This document shows, piece by piece, positions 15,456 through 25,526 of a DNA stretch of 64,000 nucleotides. How positions within the stretch are numbered: the first letter of the stretch is position 1; every line of letters starts with the position of its first letter. Source of the DNA: Planctomycetota bacterium. GTDB taxonomy: Bacteria > Planctomycetota > Phycisphaerae > UBA1845 > PWPN01. The stretch covers positions 62,001 to 126,000 of the forward strand of contig JAKPHF010000048.1 of assembly GCA_029550525.1 (NCBI GenBank), in the 5' to 3' direction. The notes under the pieces were generated by a model. That model did no database searches. It was not told the DNA's origin and worked only from the letters and a program-made list of their open reading frames with translations. Position numbers and translations under genes: made by a program.

Positions 15456-17429
15456 TCATCGGCGTTGGGCACGTTCGTTGATTTTGCGAGCCATGTCGGC
15501 CAGTTGCTCCTGGCGTTCGGACAGCCGCTCAGCCCGGTTCCCGACGTCGGTGGCGGCTCCGGCGATGGCCTCGCCCAGTTGCTGCGTTTCCCGATTGACC
15601 CGCACCTGGCACGAACGCAGGAGCTTGAGCTCGGCCGAACCGGGCAACAGCGGCGGATCGGGCGCTTGGCCGCCCTGGCCGCCGGATTGGCCGTTGACGC
15701 CAGCCGGCGGCGGTCCCTCTTTTTGCCGCTGCTCGATGGCTGCGATGAGTTCCTCCAACGCCTCGACGATCTGGGCTTCAATGTCGCGAGTCACCTGGCC
15801 CGTCTGCTTCTCGCCGAGGCGTTTGGCCACTTCGGTCATGTCATCGCGTATCTGGGCCACGATCTGCGGAAACACCACCGTCGTGCCTTCCTCCACGAGG
15901 ATGTGGAGAGCCTTGGCTGCCTCGCCGCTCAGTGCCGTCTGCTCCTGCGCCAGAGCCGCGAGGTTCAGGCTGTCGGCCCGCGTCCAGTTGTCTTTGCGAC
16001 TGTCGAGATCTTCGGTGGCGGCGTTCACGCTCTTTTGTTGAATGAGCATAGTGCGGAAACGCTGCTCGAGTCCCGCCAGGGCCTCTTCCTGCTGTTCGCG
16101 GCGAAGCTGGTCGAGCGTTTCCTGAAGTTCGGCCCGGGCCCGCTCGAGTTCTTCGATGGCCCGGTCCTGATCGGCGGTCGCTTTCTGCGGCTGATTGCCT
16201 TCGAGCTTGTCGCCCGCCCGCTTCATGTGCTGCTGAGCCTTGCGGACGTTATCGGCCCCGGGCTTGTCGGTTCCGGCCGGCGGCGAGTCGGAGCCGTCTT
16301 GCGGATCCCCATTCTCCGCCGGATCACCACTGCTCGGTTCCTGCCCTGCAGGTGGCGTCTGCGCAGAGTCACCCTCGGCCGGCTGCGTGCTACCGTCGTC
16401 ACCATCCGGTTTCTCACGAAGCGAGTCGGCGAGTTTGCCGGCATCCTGCTCGAGAGCCCGCTGTTGTCGCGCGGCTTCGGCGGCGTCCAAGGGCTGAGCC
16501 GATGCACCGGCCTTTTCCAACGCTTCGAGCGCCTTGCGCAGCGAATCCAACGCCTCGGCCTGACGCGACTCGGCGGCATCGGTGTGCTTCTCGCTCAGCT
16601 CGGCTTCGGCGGCCCTCATCCGATCGGCGGCATCCTCCAACTCGCGGCGGGCCTGGTCGGCCCGTTGGGCCAGCGGATCGCCGTGCGGCTGCGTGGCCGG
16701 CGGATTCAACTCGCCGGCGGCCGCTTCGGTTTCGTCGCGAATCTCCCGCTGCGACTCTGCCAGTTCATTCGCCTGGTCCGCATCGGCGGATTTCGTCCGG
16801 GCGGCCTGCTGCTCCTGCCGAGCGATGAGCTTACGGACCTTGTCCGCGGCGGCAGCCAGACGCTCGGCGAGTTGCTCGCCGGGATCGGTCCGCATTCGCA
16901 GTTCGAGCTGGCGTTCGAGCATCTTGTCCACCTGCTCGCGAAGATCGCGCAAACGGTCCAGTTCCCGCTGACGATCGAGTGCATCGTCGACCGTCTCGGT
17001 CAGCAGCACCAGCACATCCTGGAGCGCCTTCTCCGCCGCCGCCTGATGCTCGGCCGCCTTGGTGAGTTCCAGACGCTCCAGCGCCTGCACCGCCTGGTCC
17101 ATGTGGTGCCGAATGAGCTGTTCGCCGCTTTGCCGCAGGGCTTTTTCCAACCGGCGGGCCTGCTCGGGCTCGTTTTCGCGGAGCTTCTCGCTCAGGCGAT
17201 ACATCCGATCCTCCAACTGGACGAGGCGGTCGCGGACGATCTGCTGGCGGACGGCCAGGGGCTCTGCGGCTTCGGTGGCATTGGCGCCAGCCCCAGGTTG
17301 CGTGGCCTGGGCGAGGGCAGGTAGTGGGAATGTGAGAAAGTGCGAAAGTGCGAAAGCCAACACGAGTCGTACGCTCGCGACTCCGTTGGCCCACCGCATC
17401 AATCGGATGTTCCTGTCCAAGCTCCCCAT
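15456..17429 (-). CDS. Exported long coiled-coil protein
   Basis: This 657-residue protein is Ala/Glu/Gln/Arg-rich. A signal peptide (FALSHFLTFPLPALAQ) is followed by nearly continuous coiled-coil heptads from about 50 to 290 and 375 to 655. They are broken by a Pro/Gly/Ser/Asp-rich flexible segment (about 320-370). I see no catalytic motif. The ATG at 17429 has GAGAGG six bases upstream and is preferred over GTG 17432. It lies 10 bases downstream of the DUF4175-like gene. The length suggests a periplasmic spacer or scaffold that partners with the membrane proteins of the same operon. Confidence 0.85.
   Translation of the reverse strand: MGSLDRNIRLMRWANGVASVRLVLAFALSHFLTFPLPALAQATQPGAGANATEAAEPLAVRQQIVRDRLVQLEDRMYRLSEKLRENEPEQARRLEKALRQSGEQLIRHHMDQAVQALERLELTKAAEHQAAAEKALQDVLVLLTETVDDALDRQRELDRLRDLREQVDKMLERQLELRMRTDPGEQLAERLAAAADKVRKLIARQEQQAARTKSADADQANELAESQREIRDETEAAAGELNPPATQPHGDPLAQRADQARRELEDAADRMRAAEAELSEKHTDAAESRQAEALDSLRKALEALEKAGASAQPLDAAEAARQQRALEQDAGKLADSLREKPDGDDGSTQPAEGDSAQTPPAGQEPSSGDPAENGDPQDGSDSPPAGTDKPGADNVRKAQQHMKRAGDKLEGNQPQKATADQDRAIEELERARAELQETLDQLRREQQEEALAGLEQRFRTMLIQQKSVNAATEDLDSRKDNWTRADSLNLAALAQEQTALSGEAAKALHILVEEGTTVVFPQIVAQIRDDMTEVAKRLGEKQTGQVTRDIEAQIVEALEELIAAIEQRQKEGPPPAGVNGQSGGQGGQAPDPPLLPGSAELKLLRSCQVRVNRETQQLGEAIAGAATDVGNRAERLSERQEQLADMARKINERAQRR
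17326..17358. repeat. Family G octad repeat inside a signal-peptide coding region
   Basis: GTGAGAAA, GTGCGAAA and GTGCGAAA follow with period 8 on the plus strand. On the minus strand they encode the FALSHFLTF core of the coiled-coil protein's signal peptide. Related units occur at 12854-12887. Confidence 0.65.
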
Positions 17430-17439
17430 CACGCGCCTC

Positions 17440-19578
17440 TCACTTGTCTTCGGCCTCTATGCCGAATATCTGTTCTTCGATCTTGGCTTCGGTCTCCTGT
17501 TCGAGGGCCTTCTGCATCTTGATCACTTCGCGCAGGAGCGTGACCGCTTCCTGATAGCCTTCCCATTTTAGGAGACTGGCCAGAATGCGGTTCATCTCGG
17601 CCAACACCTGTTGCTGGGCGGCCCGGGCCTCATTCAGTGCGGCCCCGGTGGCGTCGGGCGGCAGTTGCTCCAGTGTGGCCGCGGCGTGGGGCATGCCGGA
17701 GCGGTACAGCTCATCCATGGGCGCGATCACGCCGTCGCCCAGCCGTACTTCCACCGCGGGCGTGGCCAGTTGGTTGATGCGCAGCTTCGCAAGCACCTGT
17801 TCGAACTGCAGTCGCAGGAGGTTGAGCCGTCCGGCGTGGTCGCGCTGACGCCGGGCCAGCCGCGGGTAGTAATCGCGGGCCTCGTCCGGATCGCTGGGCC
17901 GCGACGTGGCCAGCATCTCCGAAAACAGCTCCTCCTGCTGGCGCAAGAGACGCTCGAAATCGCGGCGATGCTCCTGCTCCCGGCGGCTCAGCTCGGCCAG
18001 CAGCTCCTCATGACTCACTACGCGGAACGACAGCGGTGCGGACTTGCCCACGTTGGGGCCGGAGACATCGTCGTAATCACGGGCTTCGCAGAAGAGAGTC
18101 AGCCGGTCGCTTTCGGTCAGGCCATGCGCTGCGCCGGACCATTCAATCGTGCGAGTAAACGATCGCGTGCCGGGCGTGAAGCCGGGAATCGGCTCGTTAA
18201 AGGGCTGAGGAGATGCGCCTTCGCGTGTGATCTCGCAAGCGATAGCGGCGGTGGCGAGCCCGTATTGATCGTTGAACGTCGCTTCGACGGGCAGGATGGC
18301 ATCTTTGGTGATCATGTCGCCGGCATCCTTGACCCGCATCTTGACCACGGGAGGCTTGTCCGCCACCAGCCGAACGTTGAAACGCACCGGCACGAGTCGT
18401 TCGCTGCGGTTGGTCAGGCCGAGCTCGTCGAGGAGCAGGAACTGATACGTGGACGTCGCGGCCGGTGTGACGGCGGCATCCAGATAGACGCCGTCGCGCA
18501 CGGCCGCTTCGGCGATCTCGGTCTCGCGATTCGGTTCTTCCTGCACCAGCGTGGCCCGGACCAGCGGCTTGTTGGCCTCGATGCGGAAGCGGACCTCGCT
18601 GCCCACGAGCACCTCGGCCGCCGTCTGGCCGGGGCGCAGTTCGTAGGCTTCCATGCCGGTGTAAGCGGGCGGTGCGATCTCGATGACGGCTCGCTTGATC
18701 TGCGGCCGGTCCACGACCTGAATCTCGAACCAGTCCGTCGTGGCGTCGCCGCCGGTGATACGGCAGCGGCGGGACTGAGCCAGCCGCTCGAACGTGTGCG
18801 TGAACCGCACATCGCCGTGGCTCATGGCAGGCATCTGTTCGCGTGACCGCGCCCCCGTGGTGCTCACGTGTTCGATGAACACCTGGCGCGGCGGCTCATA
18901 GCCCGGATCGACAACGGCGGAGATGGTCACGTCCTCGTTGCGGGGCACGACGAGGCGGCCATCGACGAGGTTCTCCACAGTCAACCGGTTGCGCTGCGGC
19001 CAAGGAACGCTCTCTAGCAGCAGGTTTCGCCGCATCCACAAACCCATGGTCTGGGGCGCGGCCAGCGCGAAGGCCACCACGAGCGACAGGCACGCCAAGC
19101 TAATGGCGGCACGCTGGCGGGCCCGGCCATGGGCCAGCACGGCGTGAAACGGCAGTTCCGCGGCTTCGTGCGTCGCCCGGTGAATCACATGCTCGACCAT
19201 GCCGGGCGAAACCGGCGGCTTGACGGGCTTGTCGAGGAAGTCGACGGCGGTCACCAGAAGGCTGTGCAATTGCGGGTATTTCCGCTCGACGAGAACGGCC
19301 AACTGATCACGGCGAACCGGCACGAGCAACGGCCGAATCAAGAATCGCCATCCGACCGCGGCCAGCACGACGGCGATGCTCGCCAACTGGGCCACCCGCA
19401 TATCCCAGTCGAGGCGGGCGAAGTAGTCCACACCCAGCGTGATGAGCATGAACGCCACGCCGACCGCGATGAGCACGGCCAGCCCGTCGAGCAGCAGGTA
19501 TAGCCGTACCCGCCGCCCGAGCGACGCGAGCCGCCGGAGGATAGTGGTTTCGAAATGTCTTCGCGTCGAGTCGTTCAT
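17440..19578 (-). CDS. DUF4175-like membrane protein
   Basis: This 712-residue inner-membrane protein has two N-terminal membrane spans (about 27-50 and 60-80) and a third near 155-175. A large periplasmic beta-rich region follows, containing IEIAPPAYTGMEAYELRPG, a PxYT pattern typical of DUF4175-like proteins. It ends with a coiled-coil tail (about 540-710). DUF4175 proteins are uncharacterised. The start ATG 19578 is preferred over TTG 19581. It sits 24 bases after the VWA gene, so co-expression with the MoxR/VWA block is very likely. The family name is my best match, not a proven one. Confidence 0.75.
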   Translation of the reverse strand: MNDSTRRHFETTILRRLASLGRRVRLYLLLDGLAVLIAVGVAFMLITLGVDYFARLDWDMRVAQLASIAVVLAAVGWRFLIRPLLVPVRRDQLAVLVERKYPQLHSLLVTAVDFLDKPVKPPVSPGMVEHVIHRATHEAAELPFHAVLAHGRARQRAAISLACLSLVVAFALAAPQTMGLWMRRNLLLESVPWPQRNRLTVENLVDGRLVVPRNEDVTISAVVDPGYEPPRQVFIEHVSTTGARSREQMPAMSHGDVRFTHTFERLAQSRRCRITGGDATTDWFEIQVVDRPQIKRAVIEIAPPAYTGMEAYELRPGQTAAEVLVGSEVRFRIEANKPLVRATLVQEEPNRETEIAEAAVRDGVYLDAAVTPAATSTYQFLLLDELGLTNRSERLVPVRFNVRLVADKPPVVKMRVKDAGDMITKDAILPVEATFNDQYGLATAAIACEITREGASPQPFNEPIPGFTPGTRSFTRTIEWSGAAHGLTESDRLTLFCEARDYDDVSGPNVGKSAPLSFRVVSHEELLAELSRREQEHRRDFERLLRQQEELFSEMLATSRPSDPDEARDYYPRLARRQRDHAGRLNLLRLQFEQVLAKLRINQLATPAVEVRLGDGVIAPMDELYRSGMPHAAATLEQLPPDATGAALNEARAAQQQVLAEMNRILASLLKWEGYQEAVTLLREVIKMQKALEQETEAKIEEQIFGIEAEDK

Positions 19579-19602
19579 CAAACAACCGTCGATCGCGTCC
19601 GT

Positions 19603-22101
19603 TTACAACAGATGGACGCGTTTGCGAACAAACCATTCCGTACCGAGCAGAAGAACCAACGCCAGCATCACCCACCAGCGATCCCACAACGAGGTCGGCT
19701 GACCCGTGATCACCAGCGTGGTCACCTTGCTGGGAATCAGCTCGGCGAGCCGATCGGCCTCATCCACGTGCAAGTACTTGCCTCCGGCCGATCGCACAGC
19801 CAGCGTTTCAAGACTGTCGCGATCGAGGCTGGCGTGACGGAATTCCAGATCGGGCCGGCCTACTTTTAGTTCGCCCCGGATGGACACCCTTTCGCCGCCG
19901 CGTTCCGAGGGCAGCTCGATCTCGAGCGTGTGCGTGCCGACGGCAGCGGGTACGAACTGGCCGCGATACCACCCCGGCCGGTTGGGCTGCGACTGCAGCG
20001 CGATTTTGCCGGCGGGCCGGCCTTCCACGGTCACAACCGCCTGAACATCGGGCCGAGCCAACGGCCGATAGGCGTCGTCGAGCAGCCGGGCCTCGATGAC
20101 CACGGGCTCACCGATGCCGGTCTCGGGCCGTTCCACCTGGATGAAGCCGCGGTGCTGACCGCTGAGCAGCTTGCCTTCCACTATGTGCCGTAATAGTTGC
20201 ACCCAGAACCGATTGAAGTACCGGTCGCCGTACTGTCGCCAGCGCCACGTGGAGTCGAAGCCGAGATAGGCAGTGCGGCCCGAGCCCACGAACTGACTGG
20301 CCAAGAGCACGTGACTGCCGTAGGCGTTGTGCATCGCGGGATTCGAGTGTCGCAGGAGCACGGTGGCCACGGGCTTTTCGCGTCGCACGGGATAGTGCCA
20401 GAACACACCACCGAGTCGCGTCCAAAGCTCCTGCGTCTCCTCGGGCCGATCGGCGATGGCCAGGACGGAATGACTGGCCGCCGCCGGAGGCAGCGCCGCC
20501 GCCCAGCCCGTGCGCTGAAAGTGGCCCAGCTCGTTGAGCACGAGGTCGGCCGCCCCCGGGTCGAACACCACGGGCAGAAGATCGAGCAGGGCGCGGCTAT
20601 CGGGATCGTGCACGAGTCGCGGCGTGTTCTTGCGACCCGCCACGTAGAGCAGGCCGCAACCGCGATCGGACACCAGTTTTTCGACCTCAGCCGCCCACGC
20701 CGTGTTAATGTCACCCGGCTGCGGGTCCATCAGCACGATGCAATCGTATTCGGCCAATTCTTCGGGCTCGCGCGGGAACCGGTCGATGACGGTGTTGCCG
20801 TCGCGAATGGCCCGCTCGTCGGCGGACTGCAACCAGCAGCTCACGTCGGCGGTCTTGTCGCGCTCGAGCAACCGGGACACGTAGCGATACTCCCAGCTCG
20901 GGGCGCCGGCCACGAGCAACACGCGCATCTGGTTGGCCAACGCGCGAACGGTGACTTCCTTGCTGTTGTCTTCGGCAATGGTTTCCGCCTCGTGAGCGGC
21001 CACACGCACGACCAGCCGGGCTTCGGTAGCCGCGTCGATCTTGTGATTGAAGACCAACGGCGGTATCTGTCCGCCGGCCGGCACGTTCACCTGCTGCGTG
21101 TCGAGCGTGCGGTGTTCGTCCTGGCCCGGTTCGCGCTGAAGCAGCTCCACCGTCAAAGTCTCGCCGTCGAGTCCTTCAGCCCTCAAGTGTGTGGTGACTT
21201 TGAACGGGTCCTGCACGAAGACGTTCGGCGGCGCCTCGACGGCGGCGATGGCCACGTTGCGCGGCGGCGACGGGTCGCCGATCCCCACCGTGTAAATCGG
21301 GATGCGCTTGTCACGAGCGTATTGGGCGATCACTTCGACGGGTTCGCCGTGATTGAACCGCCCGTCGCTCACGACCACGATGGCGGCGATGGGATTGCTC
21401 CCCACGGATTCGACGGCCTGGCGAACCGCCCGACCCAGATCGGTCAACGGCATGTCCGGCTTCGCCGACGCGAGCGACTGGCGCACGGGGTCGAGTTGCG
21501 GGCGCCGATCAACCGGTTGCGTGGACGGTTCCTTCGCCCCCCGCGGTTCGTTCTCTCCCACTGGCTCGACGTTCAGCTCACCCACGGGTGCGGGAATATC
21601 GCCGAAGCGGAAAACCTTGACCGCATTTTTCGCCGCCAGTTCGGCCAGGAGTTGTGCCTCGCGTCCCGTGACCAGTTGCCGCAGGAGATCCCAGCGCGTG
21701 GTCTTGTCCTGGCCGGGCGCATCGAGCTGTTCGACGACTTTCTGCACGCGAACGGCCTCGGCCGGATCCGAATAACGGTCGGCCAGGCTCATGCTGGCGG
21801 AGGAGTCCAGGAGCACCAGCGTGTAAGCTTCGCTCCGTCGATGCAGGTACGTGGCCAGGATGGGTTCGAGCCAGATCATCGCCAGGAGGAGAATGACCAG
21901 GCATCGCAAGCCGGCGAGCAGGCGGCGAACGCGCGCGGACGCTCCCGAACGCTGTTCGTGCGTGTAGAAGAACACGACCAGGCCGAGCAGCGCCAGCAGC
22001 AGCGCGATCGCGGCAACGGCCGAGAAGCCCTGCGGCAGGCGGGCGAACTCGAGGCGCCGCTCGACGCTCACGGACGCCAGGATGTCGAGCCACTCGGTCA
22101 T
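19603..22101 (-). CDS. Membrane von Willebrand factor A protein with glutamine-amidotransferase-like region
   Basis: This 832-residue inner-membrane protein has two N-terminal spans (VAAIALLLALLGLVVFFYT, then LRCLVILLLAMIWLEPI). A VWA domain follows (about 95-270) with MIDAS-like LLDSSASMS and VVVSDGRFNHGEP. Beta-sandwich and class-I-glutamine-amidotransferase-like regions come next (VLLVAGAPSWEYRYVSRLLE, then GLLYVAGRKNT), and the last span is near the C-terminus (WVMLALVLLLGTEWF). The catalytic Cys of amidotransferases is not obvious. Start ATG 22101 overlaps the previous gene's stop (ATGA), which indicates translational coupling; a longer frame to 22212 is rejected. Confidence 0.88.
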   Translation of the reverse strand: MTEWLDILASVSVERRLEFARLPQGFSAVAAIALLLALLGLVVFFYTHEQRSGASARVRRLLAGLRCLVILLLAMIWLEPILATYLHRRSEAYTLVLLDSSASMSLADRYSDPAEAVRVQKVVEQLDAPGQDKTTRWDLLRQLVTGREAQLLAELAAKNAVKVFRFGDIPAPVGELNVEPVGENEPRGAKEPSTQPVDRRPQLDPVRQSLASAKPDMPLTDLGRAVRQAVESVGSNPIAAIVVVSDGRFNHGEPVEVIAQYARDKRIPIYTVGIGDPSPPRNVAIAAVEAPPNVFVQDPFKVTTHLRAEGLDGETLTVELLQREPGQDEHRTLDTQQVNVPAGGQIPPLVFNHKIDAATEARLVVRVAAHEAETIAEDNSKEVTVRALANQMRVLLVAGAPSWEYRYVSRLLERDKTADVSCWLQSADERAIRDGNTVIDRFPREPEELAEYDCIVLMDPQPGDINTAWAAEVEKLVSDRGCGLLYVAGRKNTPRLVHDPDSRALLDLLPVVFDPGAADLVLNELGHFQRTGWAAALPPAAASHSVLAIADRPEETQELWTRLGGVFWHYPVRREKPVATVLLRHSNPAMHNAYGSHVLLASQFVGSGRTAYLGFDSTWRWRQYGDRYFNRFWVQLLRHIVEGKLLSGQHRGFIQVERPETGIGEPVVIEARLLDDAYRPLARPDVQAVVTVEGRPAGKIALQSQPNRPGWYRGQFVPAAVGTHTLEIELPSERGGERVSIRGELKVGRPDLEFRHASLDRDSLETLAVRSAGGKYLHVDEADRLAELIPSKVTTLVITGQPTSLWDRWWVMLALVLLLGTEWFVRKRVHLL

Positions 22102-24557
22102 GAAGCCGTCCACCTCAACGCGCGCTGCCAGCTTCGATCGGCACCGAACCACCACGCCAGGCCCTGCTCGAGCGTGAGCACGAATACGAGGACGCCCAGC
22201 AACAGCGGCCACAATTCCTGCCGTGCCTCGGCCCGCGCCTGCTCGGCCAGCGTGTCGCCGGTCACGTACGAGACCGGCAGGTTGCCCATGGTGGCCAGCA
22301 GAGCGCTGCGGTCGGCGCGGCGCAGATCGCCTTCGCGAGGGTCGAGGTTCACCGCCACCTGCCGCGTCACCTCTTCACCGTCGAGCCGGCGAAGGTCGAA
22401 CTGGTACAGCCCCGGTCGGTCCGCGTTGGCCCACTCCAGCATGACCTGACCGTTCTCGCCGTTCGGTCGGACTTCGAGGCGCACCGCCGGCGTATCCGGG
22501 TACGTGGGGAGCCGCAACATGGCCGAGGGAGAATAGGCTGCGGGGTCCACGTCGAGCCGGATGGGCTCGCCCACCAGTTGATCCTGCGCGGCCTCCGAAG
22601 ACCTGGCCACGCGCTGAATGAGCTCGAGCATGAGCACGACGTAGACCGGTTGATCGGGCAGGTTGTTCCACTCTTTGTCGGCACTGCTCGCGAAAAGCAG
22701 GACATGTCCGCGACCGAACGGCCGCTCGATCAACAGCGGCGTTCGATCGGCATCGTCGAGCCGCAGGAGCACGGTGGCGGAAGGACGATCGGCCGGTGTC
22801 GATTGCGGCAGTGTCGTCGCGCCGTTCGTCATGGCATCGTCGTTGATGGGAGCACCCTCGGACCCCGCCGGAGCCGACGCTTGCGCGCCCATGTCCGTGT
22901 CGGCCGTTGTGCTGAAATGCTGCCAGACACGAGCATCACGCAGCAACAGCGCCGCAGCGCTGCCGAAGCGAAGTCCGCGCGCCTCAGCCTCGTCATCCGG
23001 AATGATCTGCAGGCCGCCCTGGTCGGTCCCTGCGGAAAGCTGGTCGCCCAGTCGGATCGGCAGGACGCCCGCGCCGCCGCGATACAGCAGCCGGTTGTAG
23101 ACCGCTGCATCCACCTGATCGCCGAGGAAGAACGCCACACCCCCACCAGCGGCAGCATACTGTTCGAGCCGGCCGGCCATCTCGTGCGTGACGCGATTCA
23201 CGTTCAGCAGCAGGACGGCGTGGTAGTCGGCCAGATCGGCGACTTCGAACTCATCCTCATTGATGACGACCACCTCGTTCCCGCTGAACTCCGGACCTTC
23301 GGGCCGCAGCGCGACGTTCAGCAGGAAGGCTTCATCCTGATACGGATCGGGCGAGGCTTCGCCGTTGACGATCAACAGACGCAAGGCTCGTTCGACGGCC
23401 ACCGCACGCGATCGCACGTTGTCGACGGGCAACGCATCGGGCTCGAACTGCACGGTGAGTCGTTGCGAGCCCGGTTGGCCGAACGCGAGCTCGACGGGCA
23501 CATCGACCGACGCGTTGGGAGCGATCATCGGCACGGTGACCGGCGGCAGCGCGGTGTCGCCCATGAAGATCCGCATCTCGCGCGGGCTGGACGCCTCCGT
23601 GCCGTAGTTCGTCACCGTCACGTGATAGCGACCGACCACGCCGGCGACGGCCTGCGGCTGGTCGGGTCGCACGGCCACGACCGACAGGTTGCTCGTGATG
23701 GTCCGTCCCACGTCGACCAGAACGAGTTGCAAGCTGCGGTCGCGCTGCATCCAGCCCGCCAGCGCGGTCGCCGGCCCTGTCGGGACGTTGCCGGCATTCG
23801 CCGAAGCGTTGACGTCCGCGCCGCCAGAGCTCGCCGGGATCCAGTCGATGGCCTGAAAGTCGCTGATCACGTAGACCGCGGCTCGCACGGTGGATTCGCG
23901 CGTGTCGAGTAACTTGCGAACGGCCTCGAGCGCTGCCGGCATGTTGCCCGCCCGCGACGAAGGCTGCAGCGCGTTGATGTCATCGGCCCAGGTTTGCTCC
24001 GGGACTTGCCCGACGGACGTGACGCTGCGCACGGGGCGATCGGGCCGCGATGCCAGGACGATGGTAAGCGAGTCCTCCGGGGCAACCTGGCGAATGTGAT
24101 CCACGATCTGCCGGGCCGCGGATCGGGCCTCGTGGAAGATCCGGTTGGTCGTATCGTCGCTCGCATCGGGGTCGGCGGAGCCGGCCGCGACGTCGTGACC
24201 TTCGCGCAGGGCCGACATGCTGTAGGAATCGTCCAGCACGATGATGTGGTCCGTGCGAGCCGAGGCGCCCAGGGCTGCCACCAGCGAGCGCGGCTGCACG
24301 TACCAGCGAGCCAAGGCCGCGCCGAGCAACGCCATGGCCAGGCAGCGCAAGGCGATCAGGATCATCTCTTCGAGGCGCGTGCGACGGCGATTGCGGCGCT
24401 CCGCCTCGAGCAGAAAGTCGGTGGCGGCCCAGCGGATGCGGCGAAACCGCCGGCGGTTGAACAGATGGATGAGCACGGGCAGCGCAGCGGCGGCGAGTCC
24501 GGCGTAGGCCATCGCCGGTGTGATCATCGCGCCCAGAATGAGATTCGCGCTGTCCAT
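22098..24557 (-). CDS. BatA-type membrane protein with von Willebrand domain
   Basis: This 819-residue protein has an N-terminal aerotolerance-regulator (BatA) signature, ALPVLIHLFNRRRFRRIRWA, followed by a second membrane segment (IALRCLAMALLGAALA). A VWA-like domain follows with IIVLDDSYSMS (about 105-290) and VYVISDFQAIDW. A beta-rich CARDB-like stretch and an amidotransferase-like segment (HAVLLLNVNRVTHEMAGRLE, GGGVAFFLGDQ) come next, with a final span near 795. It pairs with the overlapping VWA gene downstream and lies 15 bases after the DUF58 gene. Bat-type proteins work with MoxR ATPases in envelope stress tolerance; the precise substrate is unknown. Confidence 0.9.
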   Translation of the reverse strand: MDSANLILGAMITPAMAYAGLAAAALPVLIHLFNRRRFRRIRWAATDFLLEAERRNRRRTRLEEMILIALRCLAMALLGAALARWYVQPRSLVAALGASARTDHIIVLDDSYSMSALREGHDVAAGSADPDASDDTTNRIFHEARSAARQIVDHIRQVAPEDSLTIVLASRPDRPVRSVTSVGQVPEQTWADDINALQPSSRAGNMPAALEAVRKLLDTRESTVRAAVYVISDFQAIDWIPASSGGADVNASANAGNVPTGPATALAGWMQRDRSLQLVLVDVGRTITSNLSVVAVRPDQPQAVAGVVGRYHVTVTNYGTEASSPREMRIFMGDTALPPVTVPMIAPNASVDVPVELAFGQPGSQRLTVQFEPDALPVDNVRSRAVAVERALRLLIVNGEASPDPYQDEAFLLNVALRPEGPEFSGNEVVVINEDEFEVADLADYHAVLLLNVNRVTHEMAGRLEQYAAAGGGVAFFLGDQVDAAVYNRLLYRGGAGVLPIRLGDQLSAGTDQGGLQIIPDDEAEARGLRFGSAAALLLRDARVWQHFSTTADTDMGAQASAPAGSEGAPINDDAMTNGATTLPQSTPADRPSATVLLRLDDADRTPLLIERPFGRGHVLLFASSADKEWNNLPDQPVYVVLMLELIQRVARSSEAAQDQLVGEPIRLDVDPAAYSPSAMLRLPTYPDTPAVRLEVRPNGENGQVMLEWANADRPGLYQFDLRRLDGEEVTRQVAVNLDPREGDLRRADRSALLATMGNLPVSYVTGDTLAEQARAEARQELWPLLLGVLVFVLTLEQGLAWWFGADRSWQRALRWTAS

Positions 24558-24572
24558 GGTCGTCGCTTCGAT

Positions 24573-25526
24573 CTACCTTCGGCTCGTGCGATGCATTCGG
24601 CGGGCCAAATATGCCGACAAGCCCGCGTCCAACGGGTCCGCCGTGCTCAACAGCACGTAGTCGATGCCGTGATCCATGCAGGCCGAGCGGATGCGGCTGA
24701 TGAACGCCCCGACGATCTCCAGATAGCTGGCCCGCAAGGCCTGTGGATCGACCAGCGAATGCACGGGCTGCTCGATGCCTTCGAACAAGGTGTTGTCGCT
24801 GAACGGGAACTTCAGTTCGTCTTCGTCCAGGACATGCATGACGATCAGGTCCTGGCCGCGATGCTTGAGCTGCTGCAGGCCGGAGATGACGTCCTGCGGA
24901 TCGGTCAGCAGATCGCTGATGAGCACCACCAAACCGCGTCGCCGCATGCGCTCGGCCAAGCCGGTCAACGTCATCTTCACGTCAGTGGCGCCACTGGGCG
25001 GTCGCCGCTCGATCAGATCGATCATCGCCCGCAACTGCGCGGTCTGCGACGTCGGCGGCACCTGCTCGCGGATCTCATGATCGAACAGCACCAGTCCGCA
25101 CGCGTCCTGCTGGTGCATGAGCAGGTAGATGAGCGAGGCGGCCAGCGTCGCCGCGTAATCGTACTTGTTCCTCCACGCCGGTCGGCGACCCGCCCGCGAA
25201 AGGATTCCCGAGCCGGCGCGACGGTCGTGCTCGGGGTAGAGCATGGAGGCCGAACAGTCCAGGAGCACGGTGGTGCGGAGGTTGGTTTCCTCCTCGTACT
25301 GCTTGATGTAGAGTCGGTCCCCGCGGGCGTACAACCGCCAGTCGATGTGGCGGATGTCGTCGCCGGGCACGTACTCGCGATGTGCCGCAAATTCGACACT
25401 GAACCCGTGATACGGGCTGCGATGCATGCCGGACACGAACCCTTCCACGACCCGGCGAGCCCGCAGTTCCAGCCGGCTGATCCGGCTGAGGATTTCAGGA
25501 TCCAAGTACTTTTTGTAATCGGCCAT
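24573..25526 (-). CDS. DUF58 family protein
   Basis: This 317-residue cytoplasmic protein has the DUF58 core motif [19 protein letters not shown], followed by a VWA-like MIDAS start (LLDCSASM). DUF58 proteins are encoded next to MoxR ATPases almost everywhere and are thought to act as their partner in maturing or assembling complexes. Its first 32 bases overlap the end of moxR, so translation is probably coupled. It has no membrane span, unlike many DUF58 proteins with two N-terminal helices, which suggests the VWA membrane proteins downstream supply the anchor. Confidence 0.95.
   Translation of the reverse strand: MADYKKYLDPEILSRISRLELRARRVVEGFVSGMHRSPYHGFSVEFAAHREYVPGDDIRHIDWRLYARGDRLYIKQYEEETNLRTTVLLDCSASMLYPEHDRRAGSGILSRAGRRPAWRNKYDYAATLAASLIYLLMHQQDACGLVLFDHEIREQVPPTSQTAQLRAMIDLIERRPPSGATDVKMTLTGLAERMRRRGLVVLISDLLTDPQDVISGLQQLKHRGQDLIVMHVLDEDELKFPFSDNTLFEGIEQPVHSLVDPQALRASYLEIVGAFISRIRSACMDHGIDYVLLSTADPLDAGLSAYLARRMHRTSRR

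Noticed and set aside
15465..17324. 619-codon plus-strand frame
   Set aside because: Antisense to the coiled-coil protein, whose heptad pattern explains the open frame; no recognisable motifs.
20197..22449. 750-codon plus-strand frame
   Set aside because: Antisense to both VWA genes, crossing their four-base overlap, with Arg/His/Gln-rich sequence and no motif.
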